The translations under genes and the position numbers were made by a program. 64,000 nt of DNA from Nyssa sinensis. Taxonomy: Eukaryota > Streptophyta > Magnoliopsida > Cornales > Nyssaceae. This document shows, piece after piece, positions 1 through 12,900 of the stretch. Location of the stretch: contig CM018033.1 in NCBI GenBank assembly GCA_008638375.1, forward strand, positions 11,937,880-12,001,879. Direction: 5' to 3'. The stretch's first letter is position 1. Each line of letters starts with the position of its first letter. The notes beneath the pieces were generated by a model, which searched no databases, was not told the origin of the DNA, and was given only the letters and a program-made list of their open reading frames with translations.

Positions 1-578
1 TGTTCCGTTCTTTTTTCAAATTTCTTCCTGTGTTCAAGAGGATTAAATTTCCACAGTTTAAACCAGGTTTTACACATGAAATAATAGGACCCGTTTCTCT
101 CTCTCCAAACCTGTGACTCCCTCTTTCTTCTTCATTTTTCAATCATTTAAACCCATTCTTTTTGCAATTTAACCCACTTTCCATGCTCTATCAGACTTAA
201 GAAATCAAATATAAAGTTCATGTCTTTTTTTAAAAAAAAAAAAAAACTAAAACAGAGGTCAAGCTCAACATACCTGCCTTCTGGGTTTCTTGGAGCAGCC
301 CTCTAGTTTCTCCCTCTCTCTCTTTTCTCGGTTTAACTTCTGGACTCTTTCCCCACTGCTCAAGGTTCTCCCTATTGCTTCCTTTAGTCTCCTTCTAACT
401 CAACGTACTCACACCCCTATACATTATCCTCACACTGCCTCTCTCTTTCTCTCTTATTTCTCTCTCTCTCTCTGCCTCAGACCTGTCCCACTTATGGCCT
501 CTGATCTCACAAACCCACACGCCAGCTCTCATGTACAAAAAGGAAAGCATGCCTACTGCATTCCATGTTGTTAACCCC

Positions 579-612
<34 letters not shown>

Positions 613-1013
613 CAGCTATATTGCACATTGCACCTACACACTGAATGCCCACTTACACAGTCAACCAACCACACCTTTTTGGTTCTTTTTTTCTTTCTTT
701 TTCTGATTTCTCCTTCCCTTTGTACTTTGCATTAAATGCTATGTGATGTACATTTTATATAATAATACATAAGACACACACTGTACGTACACCATGTAGC
801 CCACATTATTTGACTTTTTTTTTCTACTTTTTCCTTTTGTTTTCTTTTCATCTTGTTCCTTGATATTGGGCATCCATTATATCATATATTATATAAATAT
901 CACACACACATCTCTTGCATAACAAATATAATAATAATAGTAATAATAATAATAAAAATAATAAAATAAAAATTTTCATTTCAAAAAAAAAAAAAAATTT
1001 CCGGGTCTTTACA
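1..1013 (-). repeat. AT-rich non-coding DNA, probable minus-strand LTR
   Basis: No coding region is supported; the open frames are low-complexity (pyrimidine tracts at 300-480, A/T runs at 230-245 and 980-998). At 1001-1013 the minus strand reads TGTAAAGACCCGG, a plant Ty3/gypsy LTR start. Just internal to it is a purine run (AAGGAAGGAAGGA on the minus strand, 1014-1026) and a stretch reading AATTTCGGGACGAAATTT, which commonly lies at the end of pol before the 3' LTR. I infer that this is the start of a 3' LTR whose other end is unclear or outside the window. Confidence 0.45.
579..612. repeat. (TA)n microsatellite
   Basis: Nearly uninterrupted TA dinucleotide run in non-coding DNA. Confidence 0.9.
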
Positions 1014-2490
1014 TCCTTCCTTCCTTAAAGAAATTTCGTCCCGAAATTTAAAACAATGTACTTCGTTAACAAAATTCAGAAAGAGTAACACCAAGGGTTA
1101 TTGTGACATGGAGATGTGCAGCCTCACCTATGCACCATTCACCTCCCCCCCTCAGCCAGACGATATGGAATGCATTACCCTGTCCCATTACTCTCTCCCC
1201 CCAAAGGAACCTCGTCCACTTGGGCGGGCGTGCAGCGGTGTGCAAACATCTCCACACTCCCTGCTAGGGTCTGATTTTGATCCTACTCGTAACGGCTCAC
1301 TCCACATGGCACAACACATAATGAAACCCTCAAAACCTGTTGGCTCACCAATGCCAACCTCCTAAATTCATCCAAACCTCACGACCCACTTCAATAATTC
1401 AACACTGTAATAAAAATAAAGGGATATGCTCAACGTTCATAAGGACATCTTGAAGTCTCTCATATACTTGCTGACTATCTAACAAGTCTCGAATTAAGCC
1501 TATGAAATCGCCTCGTGATTTATCACAATGACACCATCCGTATATCATCCGTACTACAATGCGATTCAATAACCCATTTCATAGCATTACTATCATGAAA
1601 CTTAAAACAGTGCACCAAGGTTCAAAAGAACAAACACTAGTCAAATTCTCCACCAATTTAAAGCAGGAACACATATTAATCTTTACCCATCTGTATTTCA
1701 ACACATATATACATATAAACATGTTTAAGCATTTTCTTATGCATGTATTAATGACAACCAGTCTGTATATAAAATCATAGTCGCAACACTATAACAGATA
1801 CTAAACTAGCATGCATATATATAGAATTAACAAGCAACATTCAATAGCTAACACGTAGCCTACCACGTCAGCATCCAAGTATGCAATTCATCTCAAGAAT
1901 ATACATATACATAAATAAGCATATAACCAGCTGTATAGGTAACTAGGTATACGTCCAACCCTATCGATATCCAGGCTTATAGCCTATCTCACTGACAACA
2001 AGCACCTAGTCTCCCTCTTAATTTTAATTCGGTTTACTACATAGGTATAAGCATTAGTCCCAGTTCATCAATAACCCAGTATACCTCATATTGTACAATT
2101 TCACATACTAAAATAATGAGCACTCACCTAATCACTGTAATCCAAGCCAACCCAATCAACTTAAAGTCTAACCCCTCCTAGCTCATAAGAAAGTCCATCC
2201 TAACAGGATCCATTAACACCCCCATGAAATAAAGAAATTATCTCACTCAGAAGTACACACAGTCACTCTCCCTTGTAGTAGCCTATACTCAGTCCAAAAC
2301 GTAAATAACCAATCCATCCCCAACGTAATACCAAAACTAGACGTGTCAAGTAGAATGGAGTCAAAAGAAAGGATACCAGTCAGCTATCTCAATCGAGCGA
2401 TCTCTACGGATCCTCGCTAGGGTCACTCTACCCCCCCAACTGGTGTGTCAACTAGTAATGGTGGATCTAGCCAGTCTATTTCTAAACTTA

Positions 2491-3288
2491 GGCAACATGT
2501 ACAACATGTTGTGACACATTTACCTAATCAATACTCACATAACTTACATCAACTATCCTCACCCTTTGGTTACGCTAAACAATTAATACCGAGTTCTAAT
2601 ACAGTCTTTCATAAGGAAGAGATCCATTTAAACAATACAATACTCTGAGTATTCATTATCCGGTCTATACACAAAATTTTTTCACAAGTCTTAACTCTTA
2701 TTTTTAGCATTCTTCGATTCTATGTGTCTTTTAATTTATGGTTTTCTACCTTATTAGAATTTTTTTCATTTAAAATTTTTAAAAATTCTTTCATTATTTC
2801 TTACTTTCATAGCTAGGTGATAACCCTTCATGGATCACAGTTCCTTTTGTTACTGGTTGATGGGGCGCCATCCATCAACTGTAACGCAAGGCAACATGTA
2901 CAACATGTTGTGACACATTTACCTAATCAATACTCACATAACTTACATCAACTATCCTCACCCTTTGGTTACGCTAAACAATTAATACCGAGTTCTAATA
3001 CAGTCTTTCATAAGGAAGAGATCCATTTAAACAATACAATACTCTGAGTATTCATTATCCGGTCTATACACAAAATTTTTTCACAAGTCTTAACTCTTAT
3101 TTTTAGCATTCTTCGATTCTATGTGTCTTTTAATTTATGGTTTTCTACCTTATTAGAATTTTTTTCATTTAAAATTTTTAAAAATTCTTTCATTATTTCT
3201 TACTTTCATAGCTAGGTGATAACCCTTCATGGATCACAGTTCCTTTTGTTACTGGTTGATGGGGCGCCATCCATCAACTGTAACGCAA
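2491..3288. repeat. Perfect 2-copy tandem duplication, 399-bp unit
   Basis: Copy 1 is 2491-2889 and copy 2 is 2890-3288. Read side by side the copies show no difference, from GGCAACATGTACAACATG to GGGGCGCCATCCATCAACTG. Surrounding DNA is strongly diverged, so the duplication is recent or an assembly artefact. A short reading frame in each copy (same 56-residue tail) has no recognisable similarity and is probably fortuitous. Confidence 0.93.
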
Positions 3289-3799
3289 GACCTGAGACCA
3301 ATCCAGTCTGTATAAATATCATAATCATAATACTATAATCCATGAAAATCGGTTACTAACCTAGCACACATATATAAAATCCACAAGCCACAATCAACAA
3401 CTAACACATAAACATGCAAGAATGCAACCCATTCCAAGAACACACATATATATACGGGAACATAACCGATTAGGTATATAACTAGGTTTACGGCCTATCT
3501 CATAAATAACTAGACATACGACCTACCATATAGACATCCAAGTGCACAACTTATATCTCAAATAACTAGGCATATGGCCTATCCCATAAAATATACGGTC
3601 TACTACGGAGACCTGCGTTTCTAATCTTAGTCAACGCTTATATCAAACAATCACCTACTCTCAGTCAATTGGGAAATCGAGTACAGTGCATATCCGTGCA
3701 GACCAATGTAACACATGCACATAAATCTTACCACCCAAACTAGCCACAAATAACTTAAGGTCTAAACTTCTCCCACTGTCCCTAGGTATTCGCACCTAT

Positions 3800-3811
3800 G
3801 CTCTGATACCA
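3800..3811 (-). other. PBS-like site (second copy)
   Basis: The minus strand reads TGGTATCAGAGC, complementary to the 3' end of initiator tRNA-Met, the usual plant LTR-retrotransposon primer. It sits in a block (CTAGGTATTCG...CTCTGATACCACG) that is repeated at about 3901-3932, but no LTR abuts this copy. Confidence 0.6.
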
Positions 3812-3918
3812 CGTATCAGAGTCCACACACTACACAATGCTTATAAAAACTTCCAAACTATGCATCGCGTCCCATTATGTTCAACAATACCCCACGGTCT
3901 CTAGGTATTCGAACCTAA

Positions 3919-3930
3919 GCTCTGATACCA
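3919..3930 (-). other. Primer-binding site (tRNA-iMet type)
   Basis: The minus strand reads TGGTATCAGAGC three bases inside the LTR end at 3934, the normal LTR-PBS spacing. This fixes the orientation of the 3934-4230 arm: it is the 3' (U5) end of a minus-strand 5' LTR. Confidence 0.8.
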
Positions 3931-3933
3931 CGT

Positions 3934-4883
3934 TGTCACGCCCCGAATTCCCGTGAACCTAAGGCGCGACTGAACGAACGGAAAGTAAATAAAATATAAA
4001 GTAAATAAAGAACAATCTAACAAGTTCAACTTAACTTACATTCACTTCTGTCAATACACATGTAATCATCATTCGGGCTTAAGCCCGTACATCACAATAC
4101 ATGCCTCACGGGCCAAATATCCTTCTAAGTTCGGGTCTCCTCCACTCTGTGAGACTTCCTCAAGTCTCAGGTGCCTGGAGTGTCATCTGAAAAATGTTGC
4201 CCACGAATGGGTCAGCTCAACTGCTGGTACGGTGTTTTGCTAATGTAAGAAGTGGGGTTAAGTTTAGGGACATTTCATGGGTGAATTGAATGATGCATAT
4301 GCTTAACTGTTGTTGGGAATCATTCAGATCGTGATTATTTGATGACTTGAGATTTGGTTATTTATGTGTTTTGTACTTCTTATATTTTTGAGAATTCGAT
4401 GAAGTAATGAATGAGAACTGTTACTATGTGATTGGATTGATGACATGGGTGTGACATGGTGCTTGTATGGGTGCGTCATGCATACTGTTCATGTAATGCA
4501 TTAATGATATTGCATGGCATATAGAGATAAATGTACACTTGCACATGCCACGCCTTAGCTTTGCTTCTTGCATTAGCATTGCATTGTACCAGCAGTTGAG
4601 CTGACCTATTCGTGGGCAACATTTTTCAGATGACACTCCAGGCACCTGAGACTTGAGGAAGTCTCACAGAGTGGAGGAGACCCGAACTTAGAAGGATATT
4701 TGGCCCATGAGGCATATATTGTGATGTACGGGCTTAAGCCCGAATGATGTATTATATGTGTATTGACAGAAGTGAATGTAAGTTAAGTTGAACTTGTTAG
4801 ATTTTCCTTTATTTACTTTATATTTTATTTACTTTCCGTTCGTTCAGTCGCGCCTCGGGTTCGCGAGAATTCGGGGCATGACA
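3934..4883. repeat. Hairpin of two LTR ends (about 298-bp inverted arms)
   Basis: The left arm (3934-4230) begins TGTCACGCCCCGAATTC and the right arm (4586-4883) ends GAATTCGGGGCATGACA. The arms are inverted copies about 95% identical by eye over their whole length; the 355-bp middle is not repeated. The left arm abuts a PBS and so is the U5 end of a minus-strand LTR. The right arm is the same LTR end on the + strand and has no PBS beyond it. The unit could be a foldback-like element or two LTRs fused head to head. Confidence 0.85.
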
Positions 4884-5096
4884 TGAGTCCTTTGTCTAGG
4901 TCCAGAGCTGAGCCCAACTAGAAAACCCGATTGGGATCGTGGGGGTTTATTTGTATTTTTAGAATCTTCTCCTTGGATAAAGCAAACTATTCGTTCCTCT
5001 TGGGCTAAATGGCTCTTCCAATTTTTCTAAGCAATGCTCATTCTCCTCTAGGTTTGTGTCTAGGGGTTCAGGGTTCCTCAACAATTTCTCTAATTG

Positions 5097-5510
5097 CTAT
5101 TTTGGAGTTTTTAGCTTTAAAAAAACCCTAGAGTTTGGTTGAAAGCCCTTAATATTCACGATCCTATCGTCTAAAACAAACTTTAAGCACTGGTGCAACA
5201 TGGCTGTCACCGCATTCAAGTCATGAATCCAGGGTTTTCCAATAATCATGTTATAGAGGGAAACATCATCGATAATCATGACCTTTGTAAGAATTATTTT
5301 TTTGGTCTTGAGCCTCCCTAATTCTGACCAAAAATTTGATATTCCCAAGTGGAAAGTTAAGGTCCCATTGAAACTTGTCATCAGTACGGTTGGGAACTGA
5401 AGTTCCCTTGGGTCAATCTTTATTTTCTAGAAAGTGAGAGTGAACAGGACATTTTTCGAGCTTCCAGTGTCAATGAGTACCTTTATAACCTCAAAGTTTG
5501 AAACTTTAAG
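5097..5510 (-). pseudogene. Ty3/gypsy protease fragment
   Basis: The minus strand encodes KVLIDTGSSKNVLF around 5440-5485, with the aspartic-protease DTGSS active site. Downstream it reads YNMIIGKPWIHDLNAVTAML and HQCLKF, the conserved stretch between protease and reverse transcriptase of plant gypsy polyproteins. The frame has a stop between the two blocks (near 5430). No RT follows; the sequence degenerates before 5097. It is the downstream continuation of the gag fragments at 6775-8700, split by an inserted element. Confidence 0.75.
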
Positions 5511-5555
5511 GATATCTGAGAGGCCCTATATGTATCTAGATAAATCAAACTTGAC

Positions 5556-6770
5556 CTGGAAGGGGGTGAATAGGTTAGATAGTAAAATAAAAGTTACCTT
5601 ATCTAATTTTAACAACCCAACATTGATCAAGGTTTTCTCTTTAATTAAGTAAGAATTATGTTCACATGTGTGCAATCAACAATTGGTGGCATGTATCAAT
5701 ATATGATAGTAATAAAACTAAAGTAATAATAAAGAGCGAAAAGACGACACTCCAATTTTTGTTGATAAGGAAACCGCCATAGATCAAACATATCTACTTT
5801 GGAAAACCCTGGGGCGCTGACCTAGATCCATACAACCCATTAGAATAGCTTTGATGATTACGGACTCTGTAGACACAATGCTTAGTCCTTCAAGCCGTGT
5901 TCTTGATTTGAATCTCCTTTAACTCGAATCCTCATGAGCTCTTCAAGTAGATCTCCACTTTGAATACATGAACAGATAACCTTAGTCACAGTTACGAATT
6001 CCCACACAACCTCAAACTCTACTGATTATGTACAACTTGAAATCCACAAGCTTGAACTCTAAAGATGTTAACGTAAAAGGATGGTAGGATTCTTAGATCA
6101 ATTAGCCTTTTATATATGTGATCATGACAATACAATTGAAAAACCTTTTGGAATCTAAGTATACAATGAGTTACAATAGCAAAAATTCCTTTCAAAATCG
6201 TGCTAAAGACTATTTATAGTCTTAAGTTAAAACATGGCAGAAACCTTCTAAAAACTGGAAACTGTTCACACAATTTTTTGATGGTTGTTTGAATGAGCCA
6301 ATGGTCATTCGAACCAACCTTTTAAAGAATTCATGACTTGAGCTTAATGCTCTGGTCGTTCGAACGAGAATTCCCATGAAGGCTAGTTGTGAATTCACTG
6401 ATATGGTCGTTCTATAGTAGTGAGAACAACCACGCCCATGAGATCCCACAAAGGTTTGGTTGTTAGTACGACCAAGCCCACAATTAAGGTAGAATGATTT
6501 TTCACGCTTATTATTAAAAATTGACTCAATTTAAAAACATTTTACTTCTTAAAATCAGGACTCTTTTTTTAATACCATGCATAATTTACAAGGCCACACT
6601 TTGAAAATAATACTTTAAAACATTTTAAATCCATGAAATATGCGTGTGAAAACTAGCCCTAGGCCAAATGTATCCAAAACATTACCTCTCCTACCATTGT
6701 GACCATCGGTATTGTAGAAGTATCTCCACGAAACTCTGAATGTACGAGTAACCACAAGGCTTAGGAACTT
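5556..6770. mobile_element. Inserted LTR-like element starting GGGGGTGAATAGG
   Basis: Non-coding segment that interrupts the gypsy protease region: protein similarity stops near 6775 and resumes near 5510. It starts with GGGGGTGAATAGG and shares layout with 21830-23130: the same opening, then many ACTCGAATCC-type motifs, then clustered TTCGAA palindromes (about 6310-6370). This organisation is common in plant LTR or LARD elements. Ends and TSD could not be fixed. Confidence 0.5.
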
Positions 6771-6774
6771 TGAC

Positions 6775-6987
6775 TCATTTGGACACGATCACATTACAAC
6801 TTTTGACTAAAATTCCTAACAATATCACAAGTGAATCGTTATGAGGGAGATGTACTCCTACAAGATCTAGGTTTGTAAATTGGAGTAGGGAAGTTGACTT
6901 TTGTCTTTTTTCCAATATATTAATGTCGGGAGCTGACAGTTCTCCCCTATCTTCACAAACGTACCTTTTTCGGGCTCTATTCAACAT
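6775..6987 (-). pseudogene. Ty3/gypsy gag-protease linker fragment
   Basis: The minus strand reads LVGVHLPHNDSLVILLGILV, matching the conserved stretch (typically GV.LPHNDALV...I) just before the protease of plant gypsy polyproteins. The reading stops where the inserted element begins (about 6770) and the protease itself is found at 5440-5485. Confidence 0.7.
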
Positions 6988-7099
6988 TCCAATTGTTTGA
7001 TCGTCTACATAAATGACATAGATTACACGGTGTCACTATTCAACTTTGCCTCTCTCCTCTATACCTTCGTAACGGAGCTCTTGCTACCTCTGAGGTTTC

Positions 7100-8700
7100 C
7101 TTTGTTATTGATCTTCTTGCCTCTATTGTCTATCATACTTTCTTTGCCTAATCTGGGTAAATTTCTGAAGTTTTCCTTTAGAAATCAAACTCTCAATCTC
7201 CTACTTTGGAACTTAGCCCTAATAAGTAGTGTGCTCGTGGTCCCTATGGAATTCATAATATTTATTCAAGTTTCTCCTCTCGGGGTCTCCTCTCATTTTC
7301 TCTGGCCCCCTGAGGTCTTCTCGTGACTGTATCTGGTAGAGAATGTACCTTAGAAGGGTGTTCAAAGGTGTGTATAAGTTAGTCCTTTTGTTAGAAGAAC
7401 TTGGCTTGTCTTTCCGCTCACGTTTCTTCGGACTCCCAGTTTTCTTCTTCTCATCCTTGGCTGGCTTTGCAGTTAGTTGCTCTTCCTTTTTGGCCAGCTC
7501 TTTTGTCTCTCTAGAGGATGACCTCATGTCATCTAAGGTGATATACTTCTAGGCTTTCAAAAGGAGTTTTGATATTGTGGTCGGGCGACTCTTGATAAGA
7601 GAATCCTTGAACCTTCTATGAGAGAGTTTGAATGTCAGAGCTGCCACTGAGAATCTTTCCTCACATTATTCTATCGAGGTTAGCTCTTTACTAAACTTTC
7701 CTTTGAAGTCCCTTAAGGTTTCACCTTTGCTTTGCCTGATTGTTATTAAGAATTTTGGGCATCTCTTGAACCTTCTACTGGTGATAAAATGGTTCAAGAG
7801 CTTACTACTTAGATCGGTGAAACTTTTAATCAGATTTGGAGGTAGACGATGGAACCACTTCATAGTTGCACCTTTGAGACTTTTAATAAAGGACCTACAC
7901 ATCAGGGCGCCCGTGCCTTCCTAAAGATCCATGGTGTGTTGGAAGTAGGAAAGGTGATCTAAGTGATCTATACTTCCACCATATAGTTCAAATTTAAGAA
8001 GAATATACTTTCTAGGGGGTGCTTCGACCATGATCCCATGACTAAAATGAGTCACATGCGTCCCGAACTAGTTATAAAGTTACTACTTGACAGCGTGTTG
8101 AGTGGCTCCAAATCTGGCAGGGTTTCTAGACTTCTCATCCCCCTCTCTCCTCTAATGGGATTGATGATGGCTCATAGAGTGTTGAAGGATCACATCGCCT
8201 TTGTTCTATCCTAGATTGTTATTATTCACCAGGTGATTTGCTTAGGGATCATTCACTTACTAAGGTTGATAACCCTAGTCTTGATGTGGATTTTGGTCTT
8301 GAGCCAATGGCACTTATTGATTTCAGATATGTAGAAGCTGCTAATTCTGGGCCAGCGGAAGCTGCTGATTCTGGGCAAGCAGAGGCTACTAATTCAGGAC
8401 TGGCATAGCCTGTTGATTCTGAACTGGCTGAGCCTTTGATTCTAGACTGGCCGAGCTTATTGATTCTGAGCTAGTTGAGGTTGGATTTGAGCCATCAGAG
8501 CCTGCTAACTCTGAACCAAGTTTGCCATAGTTTGGTTCAACACCTCAATTTGTTGAGCCATAAAATCAATTCTCCGGTCCGTAGTGCTCTTATGAGGATG
8601 GCGGTCACCTGCACATCCTTGGCCGGGGCTGATAGTGGTTGATTTTGCTGCCTAAGGTAGAGTTTGGGACCCATTGATGCTTTTTGGTTTTAAAGTGAAA
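7100..8700 (-). pseudogene. Ty3/gypsy gag polyprotein, decayed
   Basis: Reading right to left: an N-terminal stretch with FMAQQIEVLNQTMANLVQ (about 8520-8580); a degenerate Q/A/E-rich repeat (8334-8516); the retrotransposon gag core at 7666-7902 (MKWFHRLPPNLIKSFTDLSS, then FITSRRFKRCPKFLITIRQ and LRDFKGKFSKEL); a lysine-rich basic stretch; and a degenerate zinc-knuckle region with YYEFHRDHEHTTY (about 7219-7260). The pieces lie in more than one frame with stops between them. The family forms the virus-like-particle shell; this copy cannot make it. Confidence 0.8.
8334..8516. repeat. Degenerate tandem repeat, about 27-30 bp unit
   Basis: About six imperfect copies of GAAGCTGCTGATTCTGGGC-type units inside the gag N-terminal region. 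They would encode a low-complexity repeat in the gag protein. Confidence 0.7.
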
Positions 8701-9949
8701 AACTTTTTTTTCCCACAAATGACGTCAATCTGATGATGTAATTTTGCAGTCGAATGATCAATGGCCGATATCTTCCCTAAGATACCTGTAAAAGGGATGA
8801 TTTGTGGATCACTGGAGGAGCTTTGGTGAAGAACCCTCCGATGATTAAGTTAGTAAAGACTAGAAGAAATATTTAACAACGTATTCAGTTGGGTGAGAAA
8901 CGTACCTTTTTGAGGTAGAGTTCTCCTCTTTTATAAAGGATGACTTTCTTTTATGATAAGATCTTACTGTGAAAAAGTAGGGATTTGAGTTTACCTTATC
9001 GTAGTAGTTGGTTTCCTTATTGGACTTTGTTATTGACTTCAATACTATCAGATCGAGGTGACGAGGCTCAATTCAACGGTCTTAATTCAGTATTGCATCT
9101 TTTATTTGACCTGTGAGGTCTGATACTCACATCTGATCGCCGAGCCGAGTCTCCATGTGTCACCATTTCCTAGAGTGAATGATAATGGGTGCACCAGATA
9201 CATATTAGAGCGCTCTTGAATGACTAGAATAACCCAATGATGGTTTTAATTGAAAAAAAAAAAAGCGACCAACTTTGTCAAAGTTACTTAACCTAAAAGT
9301 AAGTTTGTTGTAACACCCACTCCCAGTAAATTGGGAAATTAAGTCAATGTAATGCAATTAGAATCAAGACAAGAACTCTTCAGTACCCTGTACCCCAGTA
9401 TCATGGTAAGAAGCTTGTCCCTCCCAAGGTCGGCAGGTCAAAACACAGCGGATACCACTTTCTCTCGAGGCTAGTCCATACGAAGCGTTGCCCCGACTTT
9501 AATTAGGCCCCCCGCTAGTGGCGGTGGGATTGGTCCCCCGAATTAGTCAGCCCGAAGGATCATATACCAAGTTATCAAAAAGAAAAAAAAATCTAATCAA
9601 AGATAAAAGTTCACCAGTCGTGGGTCAACCTGACCAATCAATGTCAACGAAAACAAGTTGGTCAGTGATGCATACATCACCAACCTAAAGTAGAGACACG
9701 TCATGTCAAAATTAATAATTCATAAATAATGCTAATTATTTAGTAATTATAAAAAATTGAGAAAATGCAAAATATATGTATAAAATTCAAAGAAAAGTAA
9801 AAGAAAAATACAAAAAATTATTATACATGAAATATGACCTAAACATAATATTATGGGTCAAATACACCACTCAAGTATGTGTATATATGTATGTAAAAAC
9901 ATGTAGGAAAAAAAGTAAAGAAAAATGATTAAATTTTTTTTACCCATCA
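8701..9949. other. Retrotransposon leader and LTR fragments, no gene
   Basis: No coding region seen. 8700-9300 lies upstream of the minus-strand gag and is probably its leader and LTR edge. At 9312 TGTAACACCCACTCCCAG begins an LTR-like piece, ending without a clear boundary in A/T-rich DNA at 9700-9949. Confidence 0.4.
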
Positions 9950-12900
9950 TGTAATACCCCCAAAATCCGACCTAATTCAGACTGTATTCCGACTTAAGGA
10001 AAATAGACTATTTGACGTTAATAAATTGAAATAGTGAAAAACACGGTAAGCCGTAACAGGATTTAGTATCCTCAGATATAGAATGACATATGCTTTGGAA
10101 ATTAATTAACCTAGTTGATCGAGTGCCGAAATGGATAAATGGGATTGATACGAAAAATATTAATTATACGAATAAAATAAATATTCATGTTACCGAGCCC
10201 TGGCATTATGACCAAACTTGTTGGCATCTCATGGGTTGACATTGTATGGAATAAAATATTAAAATAATTTTTTATGAAATATATACCGAGAAATATGTTT
10301 TATGGTCTAATATAGCTACAGGTGGGCAAATACGTATAAAGATCATTACGTATAAAAAAAAAAAAAATACAGTTATATGTGGGTATACTATTATGTGTAA
10401 GTATACTATAAAAATATATTATTTCAAGAAGCTTCAGGGAGCAAGTGAGAGGCAGCCGAATTAGTAGACAAAAGGGGAAGATATAAATATGAATAGATAT
10501 ATAAATATACTCTAGAAACTTCTGCCAGTCATAAATAAGAAATTGGAAAACTTCATATGAAGCTATTGGAAACTGGAAGCAATAAAGGAAAGACGGAGAG
10601 AGTCGGTGCAGCTTGGAGAAGCTACTGGAAAACGTGAAAGAAAAATAAACAAAGGAGAGAAAGTGGTCCCTGGTCTTGCAATAAAGCTGCGGCTAATCAG
10701 GAACAGAGATGATGCTTTTGATTGAGTAGCTCAGTTTGTTTGTGGGTCAATTGAGAGAGAGATCTGATACGTGATTGGGTTTGGGAGTGAGACGGCAGTA
10801 ACGGTGCAGGGGAAAAACTGATTCAGCCGGTTAGAGGAGCTGCCGTTGGATGCTGTAGAACTAGAATTGTTGGTGCAGGGGATTTTGTGGGTTATTCTAT
10901 GTACCGAAGTTGATTCACGAACAGGGACGCCATTGATTAAATCACGACAAACGGAGCTGCAGCAGGTAATATTTATGTGTGTATATATATATATATACAT
11001 GCGTGTTGGTGTTGGTTGTGGGTTGGATTGAAGGAAAATGGAGGAAAGAAAAGAGGGTTGTATGAGTAACGGTGCGTGTGCAGGTCAGTGCAGGGAAATT
11101 GGTGCGGCTGGTATGGGCATTGAGGTCGACTGCCCTGTTTTGGTGACCTCTGTCAGAGGCGTTGGGTTTCTTGTGTAGGTGGATGTTACGGATTGAAAAA
11201 TTGAGGATTGAATTGGGAATCTTGGATCCAATTAATTGGAGCAATGGCATGCAACAATAGCGTGCGGCAGTAGGAGTATGTGTATATTTATGTATTTGTA
11301 TGTTGAGTAATTCTGAGTTGGGATTGTGGTGATTTTGGGCACAGTAGGGGAATTATACTGGCTGTAGCGGTGCAGAGAAGGGGACAGCAGTGATCGAATT
11401 GGGTAGTAGTCCGCTGTAGGGGATAAATCACGTTGGATTAATTGTTGGTTGGAGGATTCAAATTGGTTGATTTAACAGCAGCGTGTTGGTGTTAAGTTGT
11501 GGTCTGAATTGATAGAAAATTGGGTTCGATGCGATGAGGTTCAGATTGGGCAATATGCAGGATTATGTTGGATTGATTGTTAGATGAACAATTGAGGGGT
11601 CGGTTTGTTTCGGAGGGTCGCCAAGGAAAGGTGAGAACATGGGCTGTTTTAGTCCTGCGCCTTTTGTTCCATGCTTGCTGCTTCAAGGGACGGTCAGTGA
11701 CAGAATTGGCTTCGAAAGCTAAGCGGCAGCAACAGCGATCTGAGGATGGATAAATTGAAAGAAATTACCCAGGCAAACCTCGAGGTGTTACGCAGCGGTT
11801 TATTTATGGAATCCAAATGAGGTCGGGCCATTCTTGCTGGGATAATGTGCAGATGATTCAATATATGCAAAGAAGGAAAATCCAGCAATAGATGAAGCTG
11901 ATTGTTCGGGTTTGGAACAGGCTAATAGAAGCAGCAGAGCTGCTGTCTAGTGATGGAGGTTTGGGAAACCTGTAACTGTGGGATGTTGTGATTTCTGTGA
12001 TGAATCGGAGGAAGGGAAAGTTCTTCAATATCTGATGGATGGGATGATAAAGGGATAGAATCTGGCAGGATCATCATCTGCTTGGAGGAAAAAGGTTGAA
12101 GAAGCTGATGAAACTGGATTTAAAATGGCTGGCCGACTCGATCAACCTGCCAGTGTGTTTTCTTCAACTGTCGAACCATAGACTGAAGATTAACCTCAAC
12201 TGGAAATTATTAGACCATTTGTGAAGGGAGATAAACATATATTCAGGTGAGTAACTCGAACTCCTGACTTGGTGTATATTTTCTGTACTACCTAAACTCG
12301 TATACTATACTGCTTTATATGCTGAACTGTTTTATACACTGCATTGTTTTAATGCACTTGCTTTCATGCATATTCCTTGTATTGTACTACATTTGGCATG
12401 ATTCTATCCTGTTTCTTGATATCTCCTGTTCTGATTTTGTTGGAGTCTATTGTTCTAACTTGTCTATGCTATTGGAGTCTGATTCGTGTTTATCTTGTCA
12501 TGTTGAGTCTTGGGCCCCTCAGGATTGAGTATATCACTAGATGGATAGCTGGCTCTGTGGGACGCCCAGAACTCAGCATCCGCTCAATCCTGTCTGTTCC
12601 GCTTGATACCGACCCGGTAGTGTGCTGTGGGGACATGGGCCTCCATGTGTGGGGTGGGTGACTGACGTATTATCTTGTGTAGCATCCCACATTACTGGGG
12701 AAGGTTCAGGCACTTTGAGCTGTATCCATTCTATTTGAGTTGTATACGTTCTATTTGAGCTGTATCTATTCCGCTCTGATACCGACCTCAGCCGGAGGTG
12801 TGCGATATGAGGCCCTCCATGCGAGGGGGTGGATGGGAAGTAATGCCATCCCACATCGCCTGGGGAAGGTTCAGGCACATTCGTTGATATACCGTTGTTT

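Larger units (their letters stand above)
1014..3933 (-). mobile_element. Non-coding interior of an LTR retrotransposon (minus strand)
   Basis: This stretch lies between a polypurine-like tract and LTR start on the left (1001-1026) and a primer-binding site on the right (3919-3930), both in minus-strand orientation. No gag or pol motif could be read, so it looks like a LARD-type or heavily decayed element. The two flanking LTR-like sequences do not match each other (TGTAAAGACCC against TGTCATGCCCC), so it may be a composite of two elements. It contains the 399-bp tandem duplication and a duplicated PBS block. Confidence 0.45.
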
